This document shows, piece after piece, positions 51,147 to 61,576 of a stretch of 61,912 nt of DNA. Each line of letters opens with the position of its first letter. The stretch's first letter is position 1. The stretch is taken from positions 1-61,912 of the forward strand of contig DQKS01000045.1 of NCBI GenBank assembly GCA_015660645.1, written 5' to 3'. The notes beneath the pieces are model-generated. The model saw only the letters and a list, made by a program, of their open reading frames with translations. It was not told the DNA's origin and searched no databases. This stretch comes from Gammaproteobacteria bacterium. Its GTDB lineage: Bacteria; Pseudomonadota; Gammaproteobacteria; Magnimaribacterales; Magnimaribacteraceae. A program made the translations under genes and the position numbers.

Positions 51147-52481
51147 CTACCTTCCACCTAATGCGTTATTGCCATAACCCTTTAAATTAGCCTTCTTAAG
51201 CAAAGATTCATATTGATGAGACATTAAATGAGATTGTACTTGTGCCATGAAATCCATAACTACAACTACTGCAATAAGCAACGATGTACCTCCTAAATAA
51301 AAGGGAACATTTGCAGAAATAATTAAAAATTGAGGCATCAAACAAACTAGAATCAAATAACCTGATCCCCATACCGTAAGTCTTGTCATTACACTATCAA
51401 TGTAATCAGCAGTATGATCTCCTGGTCTTATTCCAGGCATATAGGCACCTGATCTCCTAAGATTTTCTGATATTTCTTTTGGATCAAATTGTAATGCCGT
51501 ATAAAAAAAGCAAAAGAAAGCTATAAGAGCTGAAAAAAGAATGACATAAAGAGGTTGTCCAGGTCCAAGTGCTAACGCTATTTCTTGAAGCCATTCAAAC
51601 CCTTCTCCTTGGCCAAACCACGTCGATGCTGAAGCCGGAAATAATAATAAACTACTAGCAAAAATAGCTGGGATAACACCTGCTTGGTTAATCTTCATTG
51701 GCAGATAAGAAGCCTGGCCTTGTACCATTTTTCTGCCTTGTTGTCTTTTAGCATAATTGACTGTAATTCTTCTCTGTCCTCTTTCTATCCAAACAATAAA
51801 TGCTATAGCTGCGACCGCAACCAAAGCTATTGACAGAAGCATTAGTAAATTAATATCTCCTTGCCTTGCTCCTTCAAAAGCCTGTCCGATTGCCCTCGGT
51901 AATCCGGAAACAATACTTGAGAAAATAATAATAGAAATTCCATTTCCTATTCCTCTCTCTGTAACCAGCTCTCCTAACCACATTAAAAAGACCGTTCCTG
52001 TTACCAATGAAGTGACTGCTAATATTTGAAATAATAAACCTGGATCTAAAGCTAAACCTTGATTTTGTAATCCTAGAGCTAGGCCACTTGCTTGCACTAA
52101 AGCTAAACCAACTGTCCCCCAACGCACATAATTAGTCCTCATACGCCTTCCTTCTTCACCTTCTTCCCTAAAACGTTTCTTCAAAGATGGGGTTGTACCT
52201 TCTAGCAAACTCATGATAATTGAAGCTGTTATATAAGGCATTATATTCAAGGCCATGATGCTCATTCTTTCCAGCGCACCTCCAGAGAACATATTAAATA
52301 AATCTAACAATGTTCCTTGGTTTTGTTGGAAGAGATTAGCGAGCCTATCTGGATCTATACCAGGTATAGGTATATGAGTACCTACTCTATAAATAATTAC
52401 AGCCATAAGAACAAACCTTAGACGCTTCCATAACTCTGAAAGTCCCTTATTTTTTCCAATTGCTGAAGGATTAACTGACAT
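51147..52481 (-). CDS. secY: protein translocase subunit SecY
   Basis: Channel-forming subunit of the Sec translocon with ten membrane helices in 444 residues (E. coli 443). It has [11 protein letters not shown] near the start, [24 protein letters not shown] (helix 2, gate) and [15 protein letters not shown]-type sequence in the cytoplasmic loop. It follows rplO by 5 bases. Confidence 0.97.
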   Translation of the reverse strand: MSVNPSAIGKNKGLSELWKRLRFVLMAVIIYRVGTHIPIPGIDPDRLANLFQQNQGTLLDLFNMFSGGALERMSIMALNIMPYITASIIMSLLEGTTPSLKKRFREEGEEGRRMRTNYVRWGTVGLALVQASGLALGLQNQGLALDPGLLFQILAVTSLVTGTVFLMWLGELVTERGIGNGISIIIFSSIVSGLPRAIGQAFEGARQGDINLLMLLSIALVAVAAIAFIVWIERGQRRITVNYAKRQQGRKMVQGQASYLPMKINQAGVIPAIFASSLLLFPASASTWFGQGEGFEWLQEIALALGPGQPLYVILFSALIAFFCFFYTALQFDPKEISENLRRSGAYMPGIRPGDHTADYIDSVMTRLTVWGSGYLILVCLMPQFLIISANVPFYLGGTSLLIAVVVVMDFMAQVQSHLMSHQYESLLKKANLKGYGNNALGGR

Positions 52482-52486
52482 AATAA

Positions 52487-52921
52487 TTATTCTTCTATTG
52501 AGCCTCCAGATTCTTCAATCATTTTTCTTACTGAAGCAGTTGTTTTAAGACCAGTTAGTTTCATCTTTATACATTCATCGGTATCCAAAAATATTTTTAC
52601 TTTCTTAGTTGAGTTTTTTATTAAATCTGCTTCTGCTAAAACTTTAAGGCTAACTTCATCTTTACCCAATCTAACTAAGGAGCTAAGTCTAACTTCTTCC
52701 GTAAATCGGTTAACCCTTGAAGAAAACCCAAACTTTGGTACCCTCTTTTGCAATGGCATTTGACCACCTTCAAAACCTATACGAACTCTTCCACCAGATC
52801 TAGATTTCATTCCTTTGTGGCCTTTACCGCTTGTTTTCCCAAACCCACTGCCAGGCCCTCTTCCTATTCTTTTATTAGAACTAACTCTTTTAGGGTTTGG
52901 CTTTAGCTTATTTAGTTGCAC
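52487..52921 (-). CDS. rplO: ribosomal protein L15
   Basis: A 144-residue protein (E. coli 144). The Gly/Arg-rich N-terminus includes [19 protein letters not shown] and the middle [18 protein letters not shown], both family signatures. It lies between rpmD and secY. Confidence 0.97.
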   Translation of the reverse strand: MQLNKLKPNPKRVSSNKRIGRGPGSGFGKTSGKGHKGMKSRSGGRVRIGFEGGQMPLQKRVPKFGFSSRVNRFTEEVRLSSLVRLGKDEVSLKVLAEADLIKNSTKKVKIFLDTDECIKMKLTGLKTTASVRKMIEESGGSIEE

Positions 52922-52935
52922 TTTTCTATCCTCAA

Positions 52936-53115
52936 TTAATTTACTTCCAATAAATGAATGACCTGATTAATCATCCCTCTATTCTCTGGAGTATCTGCGA
53001 CTGAAACAACTTGCCCCATTTTAGACAAACCCAAACCCCTTACACTCTTCTTTTGATAGGATTTAGAGCCTATTAAACTCTTAACTAATTTGACTGATAG
53101 TTTTCTGTCTTCCAT
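52936..53115 (-). CDS. rpmD: ribosomal protein L30
   Basis: With the ATG at 53115 the protein has 59 residues, exactly the E. coli length, with KSYQKKSVRGLGLSKMGQVV as the signature. AAGGA lies 6 bases upstream. A TTG six codons earlier would overlap rpsE and is unlikely. Confidence 0.95.
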   Translation of the reverse strand: MEDRKLSVKLVKSLIGSKSYQKKSVRGLGLSKMGQVVSVADTPENRGMINQVIHLLEVN

Positions 53116-53119
53116 CCTT

Positions 53120-53614
53120 TTATCCTTTTCCAAGCCTTTTAGCTACTCGCGCTGGAGATTCCATTTCACTCAATGCCTTCAAAGTTGCTCTTACAACATT
53201 AACTGGAGTAGTTGAACCGTAACATTTTGCAAGGACATCCTTTACACCTGCTAATTCTAATACTGCTCTCATAGCACCACCCGCTATAATTCCTGTTCCA
53301 GGTGCAGCTGGCTTCATAAAAATTACCGAGGCACCAAATTTTGATTTAATAGGATATTGAATGGTATCTCCTTTCAATTCGATAGATATCATATTTCTTC
53401 GAGCATGATCAAGAGCTTTCTGAATAGCTATGGGAACTTCTCTAGCCTTACCTCTTCCAAAACCTATCTTGCCATTTCCATCGCCCACCACAGTTACAGC
53501 AGTAAAACCAAATATTCTTCCACCTTTGACTACTTTTGCAACTCTGTTAACTTGTACTAGCTTTTCTTCTAATACTTCAGAGCCTAGATTATCTGTTGCT
53601 ACATTGTTTTGCAT
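53120..53614 (-). CDS. rpsE: ribosomal protein S5
   Basis: A 164-residue protein with the double-stranded RNA-binding-like domain [32 protein letters not shown] and the C-terminal [28 protein letters not shown]. It helps accuracy and the mRNA entry helicase. It follows rplR by 12 bases. Confidence 0.97.
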   Translation of the reverse strand: MQNNVATDNLGSEVLEEKLVQVNRVAKVVKGGRIFGFTAVTVVGDGNGKIGFGRGKAREVPIAIQKALDHARRNMISIELKGDTIQYPIKSKFGASVIFMKPAAPGTGIIAGGAMRAVLELAGVKDVLAKCYGSTTPVNVVRATLKALSEMESPARVAKRLGKG

Positions 53615-53626
53615 ATCTTTCCTTTA

Positions 53627-53977
53627 CTAAAATAATAAACCAGCTTCTCTAGCTGCCTCTGCTAATGCTTTAACTCGGCCATGGTATTTGTAGCCTGATC
53701 GGTCAAAGGCAACATCTTGTATTCCCTTTTCTATTGCTCTTTCAGCTATCAGTTTTCCAACCTTAGCAGAAGCTTCTAAATTACCATTTTTTTTATCTTT
53801 TACAGATGGCTCTGATGTAGAAGCAGCAACCAAAACTTCAGCCCCACCATTTGACATAATCTGCGCATAAATATGATTATTTGATCTAAAAATAGTCAAT
53901 CTATTCTTTTCCAACAGACTAATCTTTGACCTTGTCTTTAAAGCTCTTCTTTGCCTTTTAATATTTTTAATACTCAT
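53627..53977 (-). CDS. rplR: ribosomal protein L18
   Basis: A 116-residue 5S rRNA-binding protein (E. coli 117) ending [26 protein letters not shown], the family signature. It lies 2 bases after rplF. Confidence 0.97.
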   Translation of the reverse strand: MSIKNIKRQRRALKTRSKISLLEKNRLTIFRSNNHIYAQIMSNGGAEVLVAASTSEPSVKDKKNGNLEASAKVGKLIAERAIEKGIQDVAFDRSGYKYHGRVKALAEAAREAGLLF

Positions 53978-53979
53978 TT

Positions 53980-54513
53980 TTATGCCTTCTTAGATACTTT
54001 GCGCTTAATTCTCTCATCAGCGTATTTTACTCCCTTGCCTTTATAAGGCTCCGGAGGTCTATAATCTCTAATCTCAGCTGCAACTTGTCCTACTAACTGT
54101 TTATCCATTGATTTAAGAACAATTTCTGTATTGCTAGGTAGTTCTGCAGAAACACCATCAGGCAATTCATGCTTAACTGGATGCGAAAAACCTAAGCTTA
54201 ATTCTATGACTTTACCCTCAAGTTTTGCTCTATAACCAACTCCGTTTATTTCTAATTTCTTTTCAAACCCAGCTACAACACCTTGCATTAAGTTTTTGGT
54301 TAAAGCTCGCATTGTGCCAGTTATAGCTAAAGACTCTTTGGTTTTCTTATTAGGAAGAAAAGCAATAGTGCCTTCTTCTTTAATAAAATCTACATCTTGA
54401 TGAAGCTCTAAGGTCATTTCACCAAGCTTCCCTGCAGCAGTAATAAATTTCTTATCAGAAGACAAAGTTACACCCTCTGGTATAAGAATTGGTTTTATTG
54501 AAGTAGTTGCCAT
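53980..54513 (-). CDS. rplF: ribosomal protein L6
   Basis: With the ATG at 54513 the protein has 177 residues, the E. coli length, and ends [26 protein letters not shown], a standard L6 C-terminus. A TTG nine codons upstream would overlap rpsH and is rejected. Confidence 0.95.
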   Translation of the reverse strand: MATTSIKPILIPEGVTLSSDKKFITAAGKLGEMTLELHQDVDFIKEEGTIAFLPNKKTKESLAITGTMRALTKNLMQGVVAGFEKKLEINGVGYRAKLEGKVIELSLGFSHPVKHELPDGVSAELPSNTEIVLKSMDKQLVGQVAAEIRDYRPPEPYKGKGVKYADERIKRKVSKKA

Positions 54514-54524
54514 CTTTATTCTTC

Positions 54525-54917
54525 TTAAAATACTGAGCAAATAACTTCGCCACCTAATTCAGCTTCTCTTGCCTGTTGGTCAGTCATAAGTCCTTTGTTA
54601 GTTGAAATAATTGCCACTCCCAAACCGCCATTCACAGAAGGTAAATCTTTATAACTTGAATATTCTCTTAGTCCAGGTTTACTTACTCTTTTTAGCTGTT
54701 TAATTACTGGTTTGTCTTCAAAATATCTTAGCTGAATTGTTAGCTGGGGCTTAGATCCTTCTGAAATGCTATAGGCGCCCAAATAACCTTCTTGTTTTAA
54801 AATGTCTACTAAAGCAACTTTCTTAGTTGAAAAAGGAACAACAACACTTTCTTTTGCTCTTGATTGAGCATTATTAATACTAGAAAAAAGATTTGCAATA
54901 GGGTCTTGAATACTCAT
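54525..54917 (-). CDS. rpsH: ribosomal protein S8
   Basis: A 130-residue protein (E. coli 130) opening MSIQDPIANLFSSINNAQ and ending GLMTDQQAREAELGGEVICSVF. In E. coli S8 represses the spc operon by binding near the start of rplE; I did not detect an obvious copy of that site here. Confidence 0.97.
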   Translation of the reverse strand: MSIQDPIANLFSSINNAQSRAKESVVVPFSTKKVALVDILKQEGYLGAYSISEGSKPQLTIQLRYFEDKPVIKQLKRVSKPGLREYSSYKDLPSVNGGLGVAIISTNKGLMTDQQAREAELGGEVICSVF

Positions 54918-54924
54918 TTTTTTA

Positions 54925-55230
54925 TTACCAACTTGATTTTACTAGACCAGGAATATCACCTTTCATGGCAAATTCTCTGAGTTTATTTCTTCCAAGACCA
55001 AATTTTCTATAAACTGCATGAGGTCTTCCAGTTATAGCACATCGTCTTTGCATCCTTATGGGGTTAGCATCCCGGGGAAGTTTTTGTAGTTTTATTTGAG
55101 CCAACTCCCTTTCTTCTTGCGAAGATTTAGGACTTTTAATTATTTCCTTAAGTGCTGCTCTTTTTGAAGCAAAGCGAAGCACTGTTCTTCGTCTACGCTC
55201 TTCTCTTGCTTTCATTGATGCTTTTGCCAT
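54925..55230 (-). CDS. rpsN: ribosomal protein S14
   Basis: A 101-residue long-form, zinc-free S14 (E. coli 101), with [32 protein letters not shown]-type C-terminus and no pair of CxxC motifs. It lies 11 bases after rplE. Confidence 0.97.
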   Translation of the reverse strand: MAKASMKAREERRRRTVLRFASKRAALKEIIKSPKSSQEERELAQIKLQKLPRDANPIRMQRRCAITGRPHAVYRKFGLGRNKLREFAMKGDIPGLVKSSW

Positions 55231-55241
55231 ATCTGTGTCCT

Positions 55242-55781
55242 CTAATTCTTAAATGGAAACTTCATCGCTCTTAATAAAGCCTCTCCAGAAGTATCATCTT
55301 GTGCTGAAGTTGTAATTGATATATCCATACCTCTAATCTTGTCTACTTTGTCATAATCAATTTCAGGAAAAATAATATGCTCTTTCACGCCCATGGTGTA
55401 ATTTCCTCTTCCATCAAAAGATTTAATCTCCAGTCCTCTAAAATCTCTTTCTCTGGGAATTGCTACACCTAAAAGACGTTGCAAGAATTCATACATCCTG
55501 TCACCTCTTAAAGTAACTTTACAACCAATGGCCATACCGTCTCTCAATTTAAAATTAGCAACTGACTTACGGGCTGTAGTTACAAGAGGTTTTTGACCAG
55601 CAATTAGAGTTAAATCTTCAACAGCCTTCTCTAGTGCTTTTTTATCATTAATAGCTTCTCCTACACCCATATTCAAAGTAACTTTAGTAACTTTAGGTAC
55701 TGACATAACAGAAGAGAGTCCAAACTTCTCCTTTAGCTCTGGGACAACTGTTTTCCTATAATGCTCTTTAAGAGGGATCAT
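55242..55781 (-). CDS. rplE: ribosomal protein L5
   Basis: A 179-residue 5S rRNA-binding protein (E. coli 179) with [44 protein letters not shown] and the [18 protein letters not shown]-terminal segment. Its ATG shares one base with the rplX stop. Confidence 0.97.
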   Translation of the reverse strand: MIPLKEHYRKTVVPELKEKFGLSSVMSVPKVTKVTLNMGVGEAINDKKALEKAVEDLTLIAGQKPLVTTARKSVANFKLRDGMAIGCKVTLRGDRMYEFLQRLLGVAIPRERDFRGLEIKSFDGRGNYTMGVKEHIIFPEIDYDKVDKIRGMDISITTSAQDDTSGEALLRAMKFPFKN

Positions 55782-56095
55782 TACTTAATCTCCTTTCCTG
55801 AAGATCTAAAGATCCTCACTTTCGTTCCATCTTCAAGAGTTTTAATAGAAACCTTATCGGCCTTCTTAGAACTAGGATTGAAAATTGAAATATTAGAAAC
55901 ATTAATAGAAGCTTCTTTTTCTACCAAACCACCAGCGATTCCTGCTTGCGGGTTAGCCTTGGTATGCCTCTTAACCATCTGCACACCAGAAACATAGCAT
56001 CTACCGTTGTTCAAAATTTTAGTAATAGAGCCTTGCTTGCCTTTGTCTTTGCCAGCTATAACTATAACTGAGTCACCTGTCTTTATTTTATTCAT
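55781..56095 (-). CDS. rplX: ribosomal protein L24
   Basis: With the ATG at 56095 the protein has 104 residues, the E. coli length, and opens [20 protein letters not shown] (KOW motif). A TTG eight codons upstream overlaps rplN and is less likely. Confidence 0.95.
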   Translation of the reverse strand: MNKIKTGDSVIVIAGKDKGKQGSITKILNNGRCYVSGVQMVKRHTKANPQAGIAGGLVEKEASINVSNISIFNPSSKKADKVSIKTLEDGTKVRIFRSSGKEIK

Positions 56096-56099
56096 TGTT

Positions 56100-56468
56100 T
56101 TATAGAACTTCCGGAGCAAGAGATACTATTCTCATAAACTCTTCACTTCTTAATTCCCTTGAGACCGGCCCAAATACACGAGTACCTATTGGCTGTTTTT
56201 GAGCATTTATCAAAACTGCCGCATTATCATCAAAACGAATTGATGATCCGTCCGATCTTCTTAGCTTATTTTTTGTCCTAACTACAACAGCATCTACCAC
56301 TTCGCCTTTCTTTACTCTTCCAGTAGGAATAGCTTCTTTGATCGTTACTTTTATCACATCACCAATTTTCGCGTATCTTTTCTTAGAGCCACCAAGCACG
56401 CGGATACACATAAGTTTCCTTGCTCCGCTATTATCTGCCACTTCTAAGTATGTTTGTTCTTGAATCAT
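56100..56468 (-). CDS. rplN: ribosomal protein L14
   Basis: A 122-residue protein opening [27 protein letters not shown], with [28 protein letters not shown] as signature. It is the first gene of the spc section, 5 bases after rpsQ; no separate promoter is visible there. Confidence 0.97.
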   Translation of the reverse strand: MIQEQTYLEVADNSGARKLMCIRVLGGSKKRYAKIGDVIKVTIKEAIPTGRVKKGEVVDAVVVRTKNKLRRSDGSSIRFDDNAAVLINAQKQPIGTRVFGPVSRELRSEEFMRIVSLAPEVL

Positions 56469-56473
56469 GATTA

Positions 56474-56737
56474 TTAATTTATCTTCTGCCCTTTTTTATC
56501 AATACTCACTAAGTTCCAAGATTTGGTCTTAGACAAAGGCTTGCATTCTTTAATTGTTACTAGATCTCCTTCTTCACACTGGTTATCTTGATCATGCGCG
56601 TGAAGCTTTGTTGATCTCCTTAATATTTTTTTATATAAAGGGTGTTTGATAGTCCTCTCAATAATCACAGTGATTGTTTTATCTCTCGCTGAACTTACTA
56701 CTAGTCCTGTTTCTGTTCTGGTTATCTGATCTGTCAT
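56474..56737 (-). CDS. rpsQ: ribosomal protein S17
   Basis: An 87-residue OB-fold protein with [39 protein letters not shown], the family signature. Its ATG shares one base with the rpmC stop. Confidence 0.96.
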   Translation of the reverse strand: MTDQITRTETGLVVSSARDKTITVIIERTIKHPLYKKILRRSTKLHAHDQDNQCEEGDLVTIKECKPLSKTKSWNLVSIDKKGQKIN

Positions 56738-56943
56738 TATTCTTTATTTTCTTGTTGTTCTTTAAATAAGGTCTTTAACTGAGCAATAGATTTTCTAACT
56801 TCTCTAATCTTATGTGTCTCTTTTAACTGACCTTGAGATTGTTTAACTTTCAATTCCATAAGCTCCTGGAGTAATTTTTCTTCTTCGTCTGAAGAGTTTT
56901 CAGGCTTACTTCTTAATCTGCTCAAAATACTTTCTTTAGCCAT
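56737..56943 (-). CDS. rpmC: ribosomal protein L29
   Basis: A 68-residue helical protein with [40 protein letters not shown]. Its N-terminus is slightly longer than in E. coli (63). It lies near the polypeptide exit and starts 1 base after rplP. Confidence 0.95.
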   Translation of the reverse strand: MAKESILSRLRSKPENSSDEEEKLLQELMELKVKQSQGQLKETHKIREVRKSIAQLKTLFKEQQENKE

Positions 56944-56944
56944 C

Positions 56945-57352
56945 TTAGACTCTCCTTACAAAGGTTGTAGAAACTGGCATCTTTGCAGAAGCTAGAGCAA
57001 AAGCTTCTTTAGCTAGTTCTTCATCTACCCCTTCCATTTCATATAAAATTTTTCCTGGTTTTATTGGGCATACCCAATACTCAACATTACCTTTTCCTTT
57101 ACCCTGCCTAACTTCTAAAGGTTTTTTTGTTATAGGTTTATCAGGAAAAACCCTTATCCAAATCTTCGCTCCTCTTTTTACTTTTCTTGTCATTGCTCTT
57201 CTTGCTGCTTCAATCTGTCTAGAAGTAAGTTGGCCTCTAGTAGTAGCTTTAAGACCGAATGTACCAAAACTTAGTGTAGAACCACGCTGAGCATTCCCAG
57301 TGTTCCTGCCCTTTTGCTGTTTTCGGTATTTAGTTCTTTTTGGTTGAAACAT
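56945..57352 (-). CDS. rplP: ribosomal protein L16
   Basis: A 135-residue protein (E. coli 136) with [37 protein letters not shown] and the [18 protein letters not shown] segment near the A-site tRNA elbow. It starts 9 bases after rpsC. Confidence 0.97.
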   Translation of the reverse strand: MFQPKRTKYRKQQKGRNTGNAQRGSTLSFGTFGLKATTRGQLTSRQIEAARRAMTRKVKRGAKIWIRVFPDKPITKKPLEVRQGKGKGNVEYWVCPIKPGKILYEMEGVDEELAKEAFALASAKMPVSTTFVRRV

Positions 57353-57361
57353 TATTTTACC

Positions 57362-58015
57362 TTAATCTGATCCTTCTTTTTTGGGAGGAGGAAGCACTTC
57401 TCCTCTAAAGACCCAAGCTTTAACTCCGATAACACCGTAAGTTGTATTTGCTTCAGCAACACCATAATCCACATCTGCTCTGAGCGTATGCAAAGGAACT
57501 CGACCTTCTTTTTGAATCTCTGCTCTAGCGATATCAGCGCCACCCAATCTTCCAGCAACCCTTATTTTAACGCCCTGAGCTCCCTGCCTCATAGCATTCT
57601 GAACTGCCCTTTTCATAGCCCTTCTAAACATTACTCTTCTTTCAAGTTGCTGGGCTACACTTTCAGCTAACAATTTTGCATCCAAATCAGGTTTTCTTAT
57701 CTCTTGTATGCTTAGTGTTACAGGAATGCCCATCCTACGAGTAATATCCTCGCGCATTTTATCAATATCTTCGCCTTTTTTTCCTATAACAATACCCGGT
57801 CTAGCTGTATGAATTAAGACTCTAGCATTATCTGCAGTCCTCTCTATATCTATGCGACTAACTGAAGCGTGAGAGAGTTTTTTTGATAAATGTTCTCTAA
57901 CTTCAATATCTTTCAAAAGATTGGCTGTGTATTGAGATTTCTCAGCATACCAAATAGAAGTATGTTGGGTTGTTATCCCTAATCTAAAACCTATTGGATG
58001 TACTTTTTGTCCCAT
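57362..58015 (-). CDS. rpsC: ribosomal protein S3
   Basis: A 217-residue protein with [13 protein letters not shown], a KH domain ([19 protein letters not shown]) and the C-terminal AKEDYGV-like [16 protein letters not shown] end. It is shorter than E. coli S3 (233) at the C-terminus. It follows rplV by 2 bases. Confidence 0.97.
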   Translation of the reverse strand: MGQKVHPIGFRLGITTQHTSIWYAEKSQYTANLLKDIEVREHLSKKLSHASVSRIDIERTADNARVLIHTARPGIVIGKKGEDIDKMREDITRRMGIPVTLSIQEIRKPDLDAKLLAESVAQQLERRVMFRRAMKRAVQNAMRQGAQGVKIRVAGRLGGADIARAEIQKEGRVPLHTLRADVDYGVAEANTTYGVIGVKAWVFRGEVLPPPKKEGSD

Positions 58016-58017
58016 TA

Positions 58018-58356
58018 CTAACTTTTTTCCTTTATTGTTAAGGCAATATTACAACTTCGTTTAAAAAACCTGTCTGCCCTGCCTCTAGCTCTAGGTCTAA
58101 CTCTTTTCATTGTGAAACTTTCATCGATGGCTATACTTGAAACAAACAAGGAGTCTGCATCCAGACCATTATTATGTTCAGCATTTGCAATTGCTGACTC
58201 TAAAACTTTTTTTACTACGTGAGCAGATTTCTGAGGGGCAAAAGTTAATATACCCAATGCTTCTTCTACATGCTTGCCCCTAATTTGATTAGCCACTAAC
58301 CTAACCTTTTGGGCAGAGATTCTTGCACTTCTTAATTTGGCACTTACTTCACTCAT
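58018..58356 (-). CDS. rplV: ribosomal protein L22
   Basis: A 112-residue protein (E. coli 110) with [23 protein letters not shown] and the exit-tunnel loop [21 protein letters not shown]. It lies 13 bases after rpsS. Confidence 0.97.
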   Translation of the reverse strand: MSEVSAKLRSARISAQKVRLVANQIRGKHVEEALGILTFAPQKSAHVVKKVLESAIANAEHNNGLDADSLFVSSIAIDESFTMKRVRPRARGRADRFFKRSCNIALTIKEKS

Positions 58357-58369
58357 AATTTACAAAGAA

Positions 58370-58636
58370 TTATTTCCTATCTCCAGCATGCATTCTAAAA
58401 GTTCTTGTTAACACAAACTCGCCTAACTTGTGTCCTACCATATCTTCTTGTATAAAAATGGGAATATGCTGCCTCCCGTTATGTACAGCGATATTTAAAC
58501 CTACCATTTCAGGAGAAACCATTGATCTCCTTGACCAGGTCTTAATAGGTCTCTTATCATTACCGGCAATAGCCTTTTCTACCTTTTTCTGAAGGTGTAA
58601 ATCTATGAACGGTCCTTTCTTTAACGATCTAGGCAT
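58370..58636 (-). CDS. rpsS: ribosomal protein S19
   Basis: An 88-residue protein (E. coli 92) with [20 protein letters not shown] and the [21 protein letters not shown]-terminus. It lies 5 bases after rplB. Confidence 0.97.
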   Translation of the reverse strand: MPRSLKKGPFIDLHLQKKVEKAIAGNDKRPIKTWSRRSMVSPEMVGLNIAVHNGRQHIPIFIQEDMVGHKLGEFVLTRTFRMHAGDRK

Positions 58637-58641
58637 AATTA

Positions 58642-59475
58642 TTATTGATGTCTACGACGTACAATCATTTTATTTGTACTCTTTGTTTTCTTTCTTGTTT
58701 TGAATCCTTTTGTTGGCACACCCCAAGGAGTTACAGGATGTCTACCGCCAGAAGTCTTGCCTTCACCTCCACCATGCGGGTGATCTACAGGATTCATCGC
58801 CACTCCTCTGACCGTAGGTCGAATGCCCAGCCATCTCTTAGCTCCGGCTTTACCGATCGACCTCAATGAATGCTCAGTATTAGATACAGCTCCAATAGTA
58901 GCTCTGCAATCAGATAAGACTCTTCTTACCTCTCCACTTCTCAGTCTAAGCGTGACATACCTTCCTTCAATAGCAAGGATTTGGGCTGAAGATCCAGCAC
59001 TCCTCATCATCTGCGCTCCTTTACCTGGAAATAGCTCAACACAGTGAATTACTGTTCCAAGAGGTATTTGTTTCAGACTTAAGGAATTTCCAGTGCTGAT
59101 AGGTGAATCTGGTCCAGATTGGATATTATCACCAGCCTTCAATCCTTCAGGTGCAATTATGTATTTTCTTTCTCCATCGGCATACAGGAGAAGAGCAATA
59201 TTCGCTGACCGATTTGGATCGTATTCAATAGTCTCAACTTTAGCAGATATAGAATCCTTAGCGCGTTTAAAATCTATAATCCGGTAGTGTTTCTTGTGGC
59301 CTCCACCCCGATGGCGAGTAGTAATCCTTCCTTGATTATTACGACCTGATTTTTGCTTCTTGGGTTCTAGAAGTGGTGCGTAAGGTCCTTCTTTATGGAG
59401 ATCATCTCTCGATACCCACGATCTAAACCTTCTTCCTGGAGAAGTAGGCTTAGATTTTTTAATTTGCGTAGCCAT
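58642..59475 (-). CDS. rplB: ribosomal protein L2
   Basis: A 277-residue protein (E. coli 273) near the peptidyl-transferase centre, with [21 protein letters not shown] and the [23 protein letters not shown] segment holding the conserved His. It lies 2 bases after rplW. Confidence 0.98.
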   Translation of the reverse strand: MATQIKKSKPTSPGRRFRSWVSRDDLHKEGPYAPLLEPKKQKSGRNNQGRITTRHRGGGHKKHYRIIDFKRAKDSISAKVETIEYDPNRSANIALLLYADGERKYIIAPEGLKAGDNIQSGPDSPISTGNSLSLKQIPLGTVIHCVELFPGKGAQMMRSAGSSAQILAIEGRYVTLRLRSGEVRRVLSDCRATIGAVSNTEHSLRSIGKAGAKRWLGIRPTVRGVAMNPVDHPHGGGEGKTSGGRHPVTPWGVPTKGFKTRKKTKSTNKMIVRRRHQ

Positions 59476-59477
59476 TT

Positions 59478-59768
59478 TTATTCTATTCCAACCTCTATTG
59501 AATGCCCTTCAGCTAATCTGACATAGGCCTTCTTCCAATCAGATTTTTTTGTTATCCTGAACCTAGATCTCTTAGCCTTTCCTTTCACCTTAATTATATT
59601 TATTTTCTCAACATTCACAGAATAATAACCTTCTATTGCATGCTTAATTTGCAATTTAGTAGCATTAATATCTACCTTAAAGGCATACTGATTCTCCGAG
59701 CCCATTAAAGATGAAACCTTCTCAGTTAAATAAGGAGCCTTGATTACTTTATATAAATCTTTTCTCAT
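59478..59768 (-). CDS. rplW: ribosomal protein L23
   Basis: A 96-residue protein at the tunnel exit that docks trigger factor and SRP, with [38 protein letters not shown]. Its ATG shares one base with the rplD stop. Confidence 0.96.
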   Translation of the reverse strand: MRKDLYKVIKAPYLTEKVSSLMGSENQYAFKVDINATKLQIKHAIEGYYSVNVEKINIIKVKGKAKRSRFRITKKSDWKKAYVRLAEGHSIEVGIE

Positions 59769-60391
59769 TAGGATAGAATTTTATTTAGAGACTCAAGAGT
59801 TTCAGATGTTATTAAAACTTTTTCCGCTTTTACTAACGCAGAAGGGTCGATGGAACTTATTGTCTGGATATTAAATTCATTTAAGTTCTTTGATGCCAAA
59901 GAAAGAGTTTCATTGTTGGCTGGTAGGATGGCTAATGCTGATTTAAGCCCAAGATCTGTCAAAAGCAATTTAACCTGCGAAGACTTTGGAGGTAAATCAA
60001 TAGATATTTTATTTATTGCTATTATTTTTTCTTCTTCTACTAATTTAGACCAAATTGAACGCATTGCCGATCTATACATCTTTTTATTGATCTTCTTAGG
60101 CTTAATATCTTGGTAGGTATGAGCAAAAGTAACTCCCCCACCTTTCCATATAGGTGATCTTATTGTCCCTGCTCTGGCTCTGCCAGTTCCTTTTTGCTTC
60201 CAAGGCTTCCTGCCTCCACCTCTGACAGCAGATCTATTTTTCTGACCCTTAGTTCCTTGATGACTATTAGCAATATAAGTTGTAATTAATTGATGAACTA
60301 AATCTTCATTAAAGGCCTGTCCAAAGATATTTTTAGATAATTCAATTTTAGAATCTTTAGATCCGTTCTGATTTAAAACTTGAATTTCCAT
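59768..60391 (-). CDS. rplD: ribosomal protein L4
   Basis: A 207-residue protein (E. coli 201). The extended tunnel loop NRSAVRGGGRKPWKQKGTGRARAGTIRSPIWKGGGVTF is intact. In E. coli L4 represses its own S10 operon by acting on the leader; the hairpin at 61391-61419 is a candidate target. Confidence 0.97.
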   Translation of the reverse strand: MEIQVLNQNGSKDSKIELSKNIFGQAFNEDLVHQLITTYIANSHQGTKGQKNRSAVRGGGRKPWKQKGTGRARAGTIRSPIWKGGGVTFAHTYQDIKPKKINKKMYRSAMRSIWSKLVEEEKIIAINKISIDLPPKSSQVKLLLTDLGLKSALAILPANNETLSLASKNLNEFNIQTISSIDPSALVKAEKVLITSETLESLNKILS

Positions 60392-60395
60392 TGGT

Positions 60396-61031
60396 TTACT
60401 TAATAGCTGGTTTTAAAATTATATTTGAGCCTGTAGAACCAGGAATTGGACCTTTTATAAGCAAGAGATTATTTTCTTCATCTATAGAAGTTATTTTGAG
60501 GTTTTGAATAGTTTTTCTTTCATACCCCATATGACCCGACATCTTTTTTCCTTTCCAAACTTTGCCAGGAGTTTGACATTGGCCTATAGAACCTGGTGCT
60601 CTATGAGAAATTGAATTACCGTGAGTAGCATCTTGCATCTTAAAATTCCACCTCTTTACCGTTCCAGCAAAACCTTTTCCTTTTGTAGTTCCAGTAACAT
60701 CCACAAACTGACCTTCTTCAAATTGTTCTAGGAATAAATTACTACCTATTTCAAGCTCATCTACCTTGTCAGAAGTAACTCTGAATTCCCATAACCCTTC
60801 ACCCGGACTTATAGAATTCTTCTTAAAATGACCTAATTGAGGTTTAGATAAATGCTTTTCTTTTTTCTTGCCTGTAGTCACTTGTATCGAAAAATAACCA
60901 TCATTATCTTCTGATTTAATTTGCGTAATTATATTTGGCTCTACACTAACTACTGTCACAGCAATAGCATCTCCTTCGGGTGTAAATACCCTAGACATAC
61001 CTTGCTTTTTACCTATTAAACCTATCGACAT
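60396..61031 (-). CDS. rplC: ribosomal protein L3
   Basis: A 211-residue protein (E. coli 209) with [21 protein letters not shown] and [15 protein letters not shown]; the tip [30 protein letters not shown] contains the Gln usually methylated by PrmB. It follows rpsJ by 2 bases. Confidence 0.97.
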   Translation of the reverse strand: MSIGLIGKKQGMSRVFTPEGDAIAVTVVSVEPNIITQIKSEDNDGYFSIQVTTGKKKEKHLSKPQLGHFKKNSISPGEGLWEFRVTSDKVDELEIGSNLFLEQFEEGQFVDVTGTTKGKGFAGTVKRWNFKMQDATHGNSISHRAPGSIGQCQTPGKVWKGKKMSGHMGYERKTIQNLKITSIDEENNLLLIKGPIPGSTGSNIILKPAIK

Positions 61032-61033
61032 GG

Positions 61034-61354
61034 TTATTTCACCTCATCTAAGCTAATTTGCACAACAACACCAGCGGATAACTCTAACTTTGTTAAAGCA
61101 TCAAGGGTTTTTTCTGAAGGTTCTAGGATGTCTAATGTTCGCTTATGGGTTCTAATTTCGTATTGGTCTCTGGCGTCTTTATCTTTGTGAGGGGAAATTA
61201 AGATGGTTGTTTTGTGCTTCTTAACTGGCATCGGTATGGGGCCTTTCACTTTTGCACCAGTACGTTTGACCGTTTCGACAATCTCTCTTGCAGATCTGTC
61301 TATAAGCTTATGATCAAAAGCTTTAAGTCTAATTCTGATACTTTGATTTTGCAT
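61034..61354 (-). CDS. rpsJ: ribosomal protein S10
   Basis: A 106-residue protein (E. coli 103), also NusE in antitermination. It opens [41 protein letters not shown]. It is the first gene of the 28-gene ribosomal run ending at rplQ, driven by a near-consensus promoter about 130 bases upstream. Confidence 0.97.
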   Translation of the reverse strand: MQNQSIRIRLKAFDHKLIDRSAREIVETVKRTGAKVKGPIPMPVKKHKTTILISPHKDKDARDQYEIRTHKRTLDILEPSEKTLDALTKLELSAGVVVQISLDEVK

Positions 61355-61390
61355 TTTTAACCTTTAACTCTTCTTTTCAAGAACGTAACA

Positions 61391-61419
61391 AAACCTTACC
61401 TTTTAAACAGGTTAGGTTT
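61391..61419 (-). promoter_or_regulatory. hairpin in the S10 operon leader
   Basis: On the minus strand AAACCTAACC (61419-61410) pairs with GGTAAGGTTT (61400-61391), nine of ten pairs, with a 9-base loop. It is followed by TGTTACG, so only a short U stretch ends the stem. It lies 37 bases before rpsJ. In E. coli a leader hairpin of the S10 operon is the site of L4-dependent termination; this could be the analogue. Confidence 0.5.
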
Positions 61420-61485
61420 ATTAATAAATAAAGCTCTTACCTAGAAATTTCTAAGATTCGAGCATCTCCAACAAAACGAGCGCTG

Positions 61486-61514
61486 ATTCTAGTTTTGTGG
61501 CTTCAATGTGTCAA
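61486..61514 (-). promoter_or_regulatory. S10 operon promoter
   Basis: On the minus strand TTGACA (61514-61509) and TAGAAT (61491-61486) are separated by exactly 17 bases, followed by a GC-containing CAGCGC discriminator. The start near 61479 gives a leader of about 125 bases before rpsJ. It is the best match to the sigma-70 consensus I found in the window. Confidence 0.8.
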
Positions 61515-61525
61515 CATAAAATACA

Positions 61526-61552
61526 GAAAACCCTATATAAAATAGGGTTTTC
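61526..61552 (-). terminator. intrinsic terminator after fusA
   Basis: On the minus strand GAAAACCCTAT (61552-61542) and ATAGGGTTTTC (61536-61526) form a perfect 11-base-pair stem with a 5-base loop, the 3' arm ending in TTTTC and then TGTATTTTATG. It separates fusA from the S10 promoter. A second, AT-only inverted repeat (61553-61563 with 61572-61582) overlaps the fusA stop codon. Confidence 0.75.
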
Positions 61553-61576
61553 GATTAATTTAACATATATATTAAA

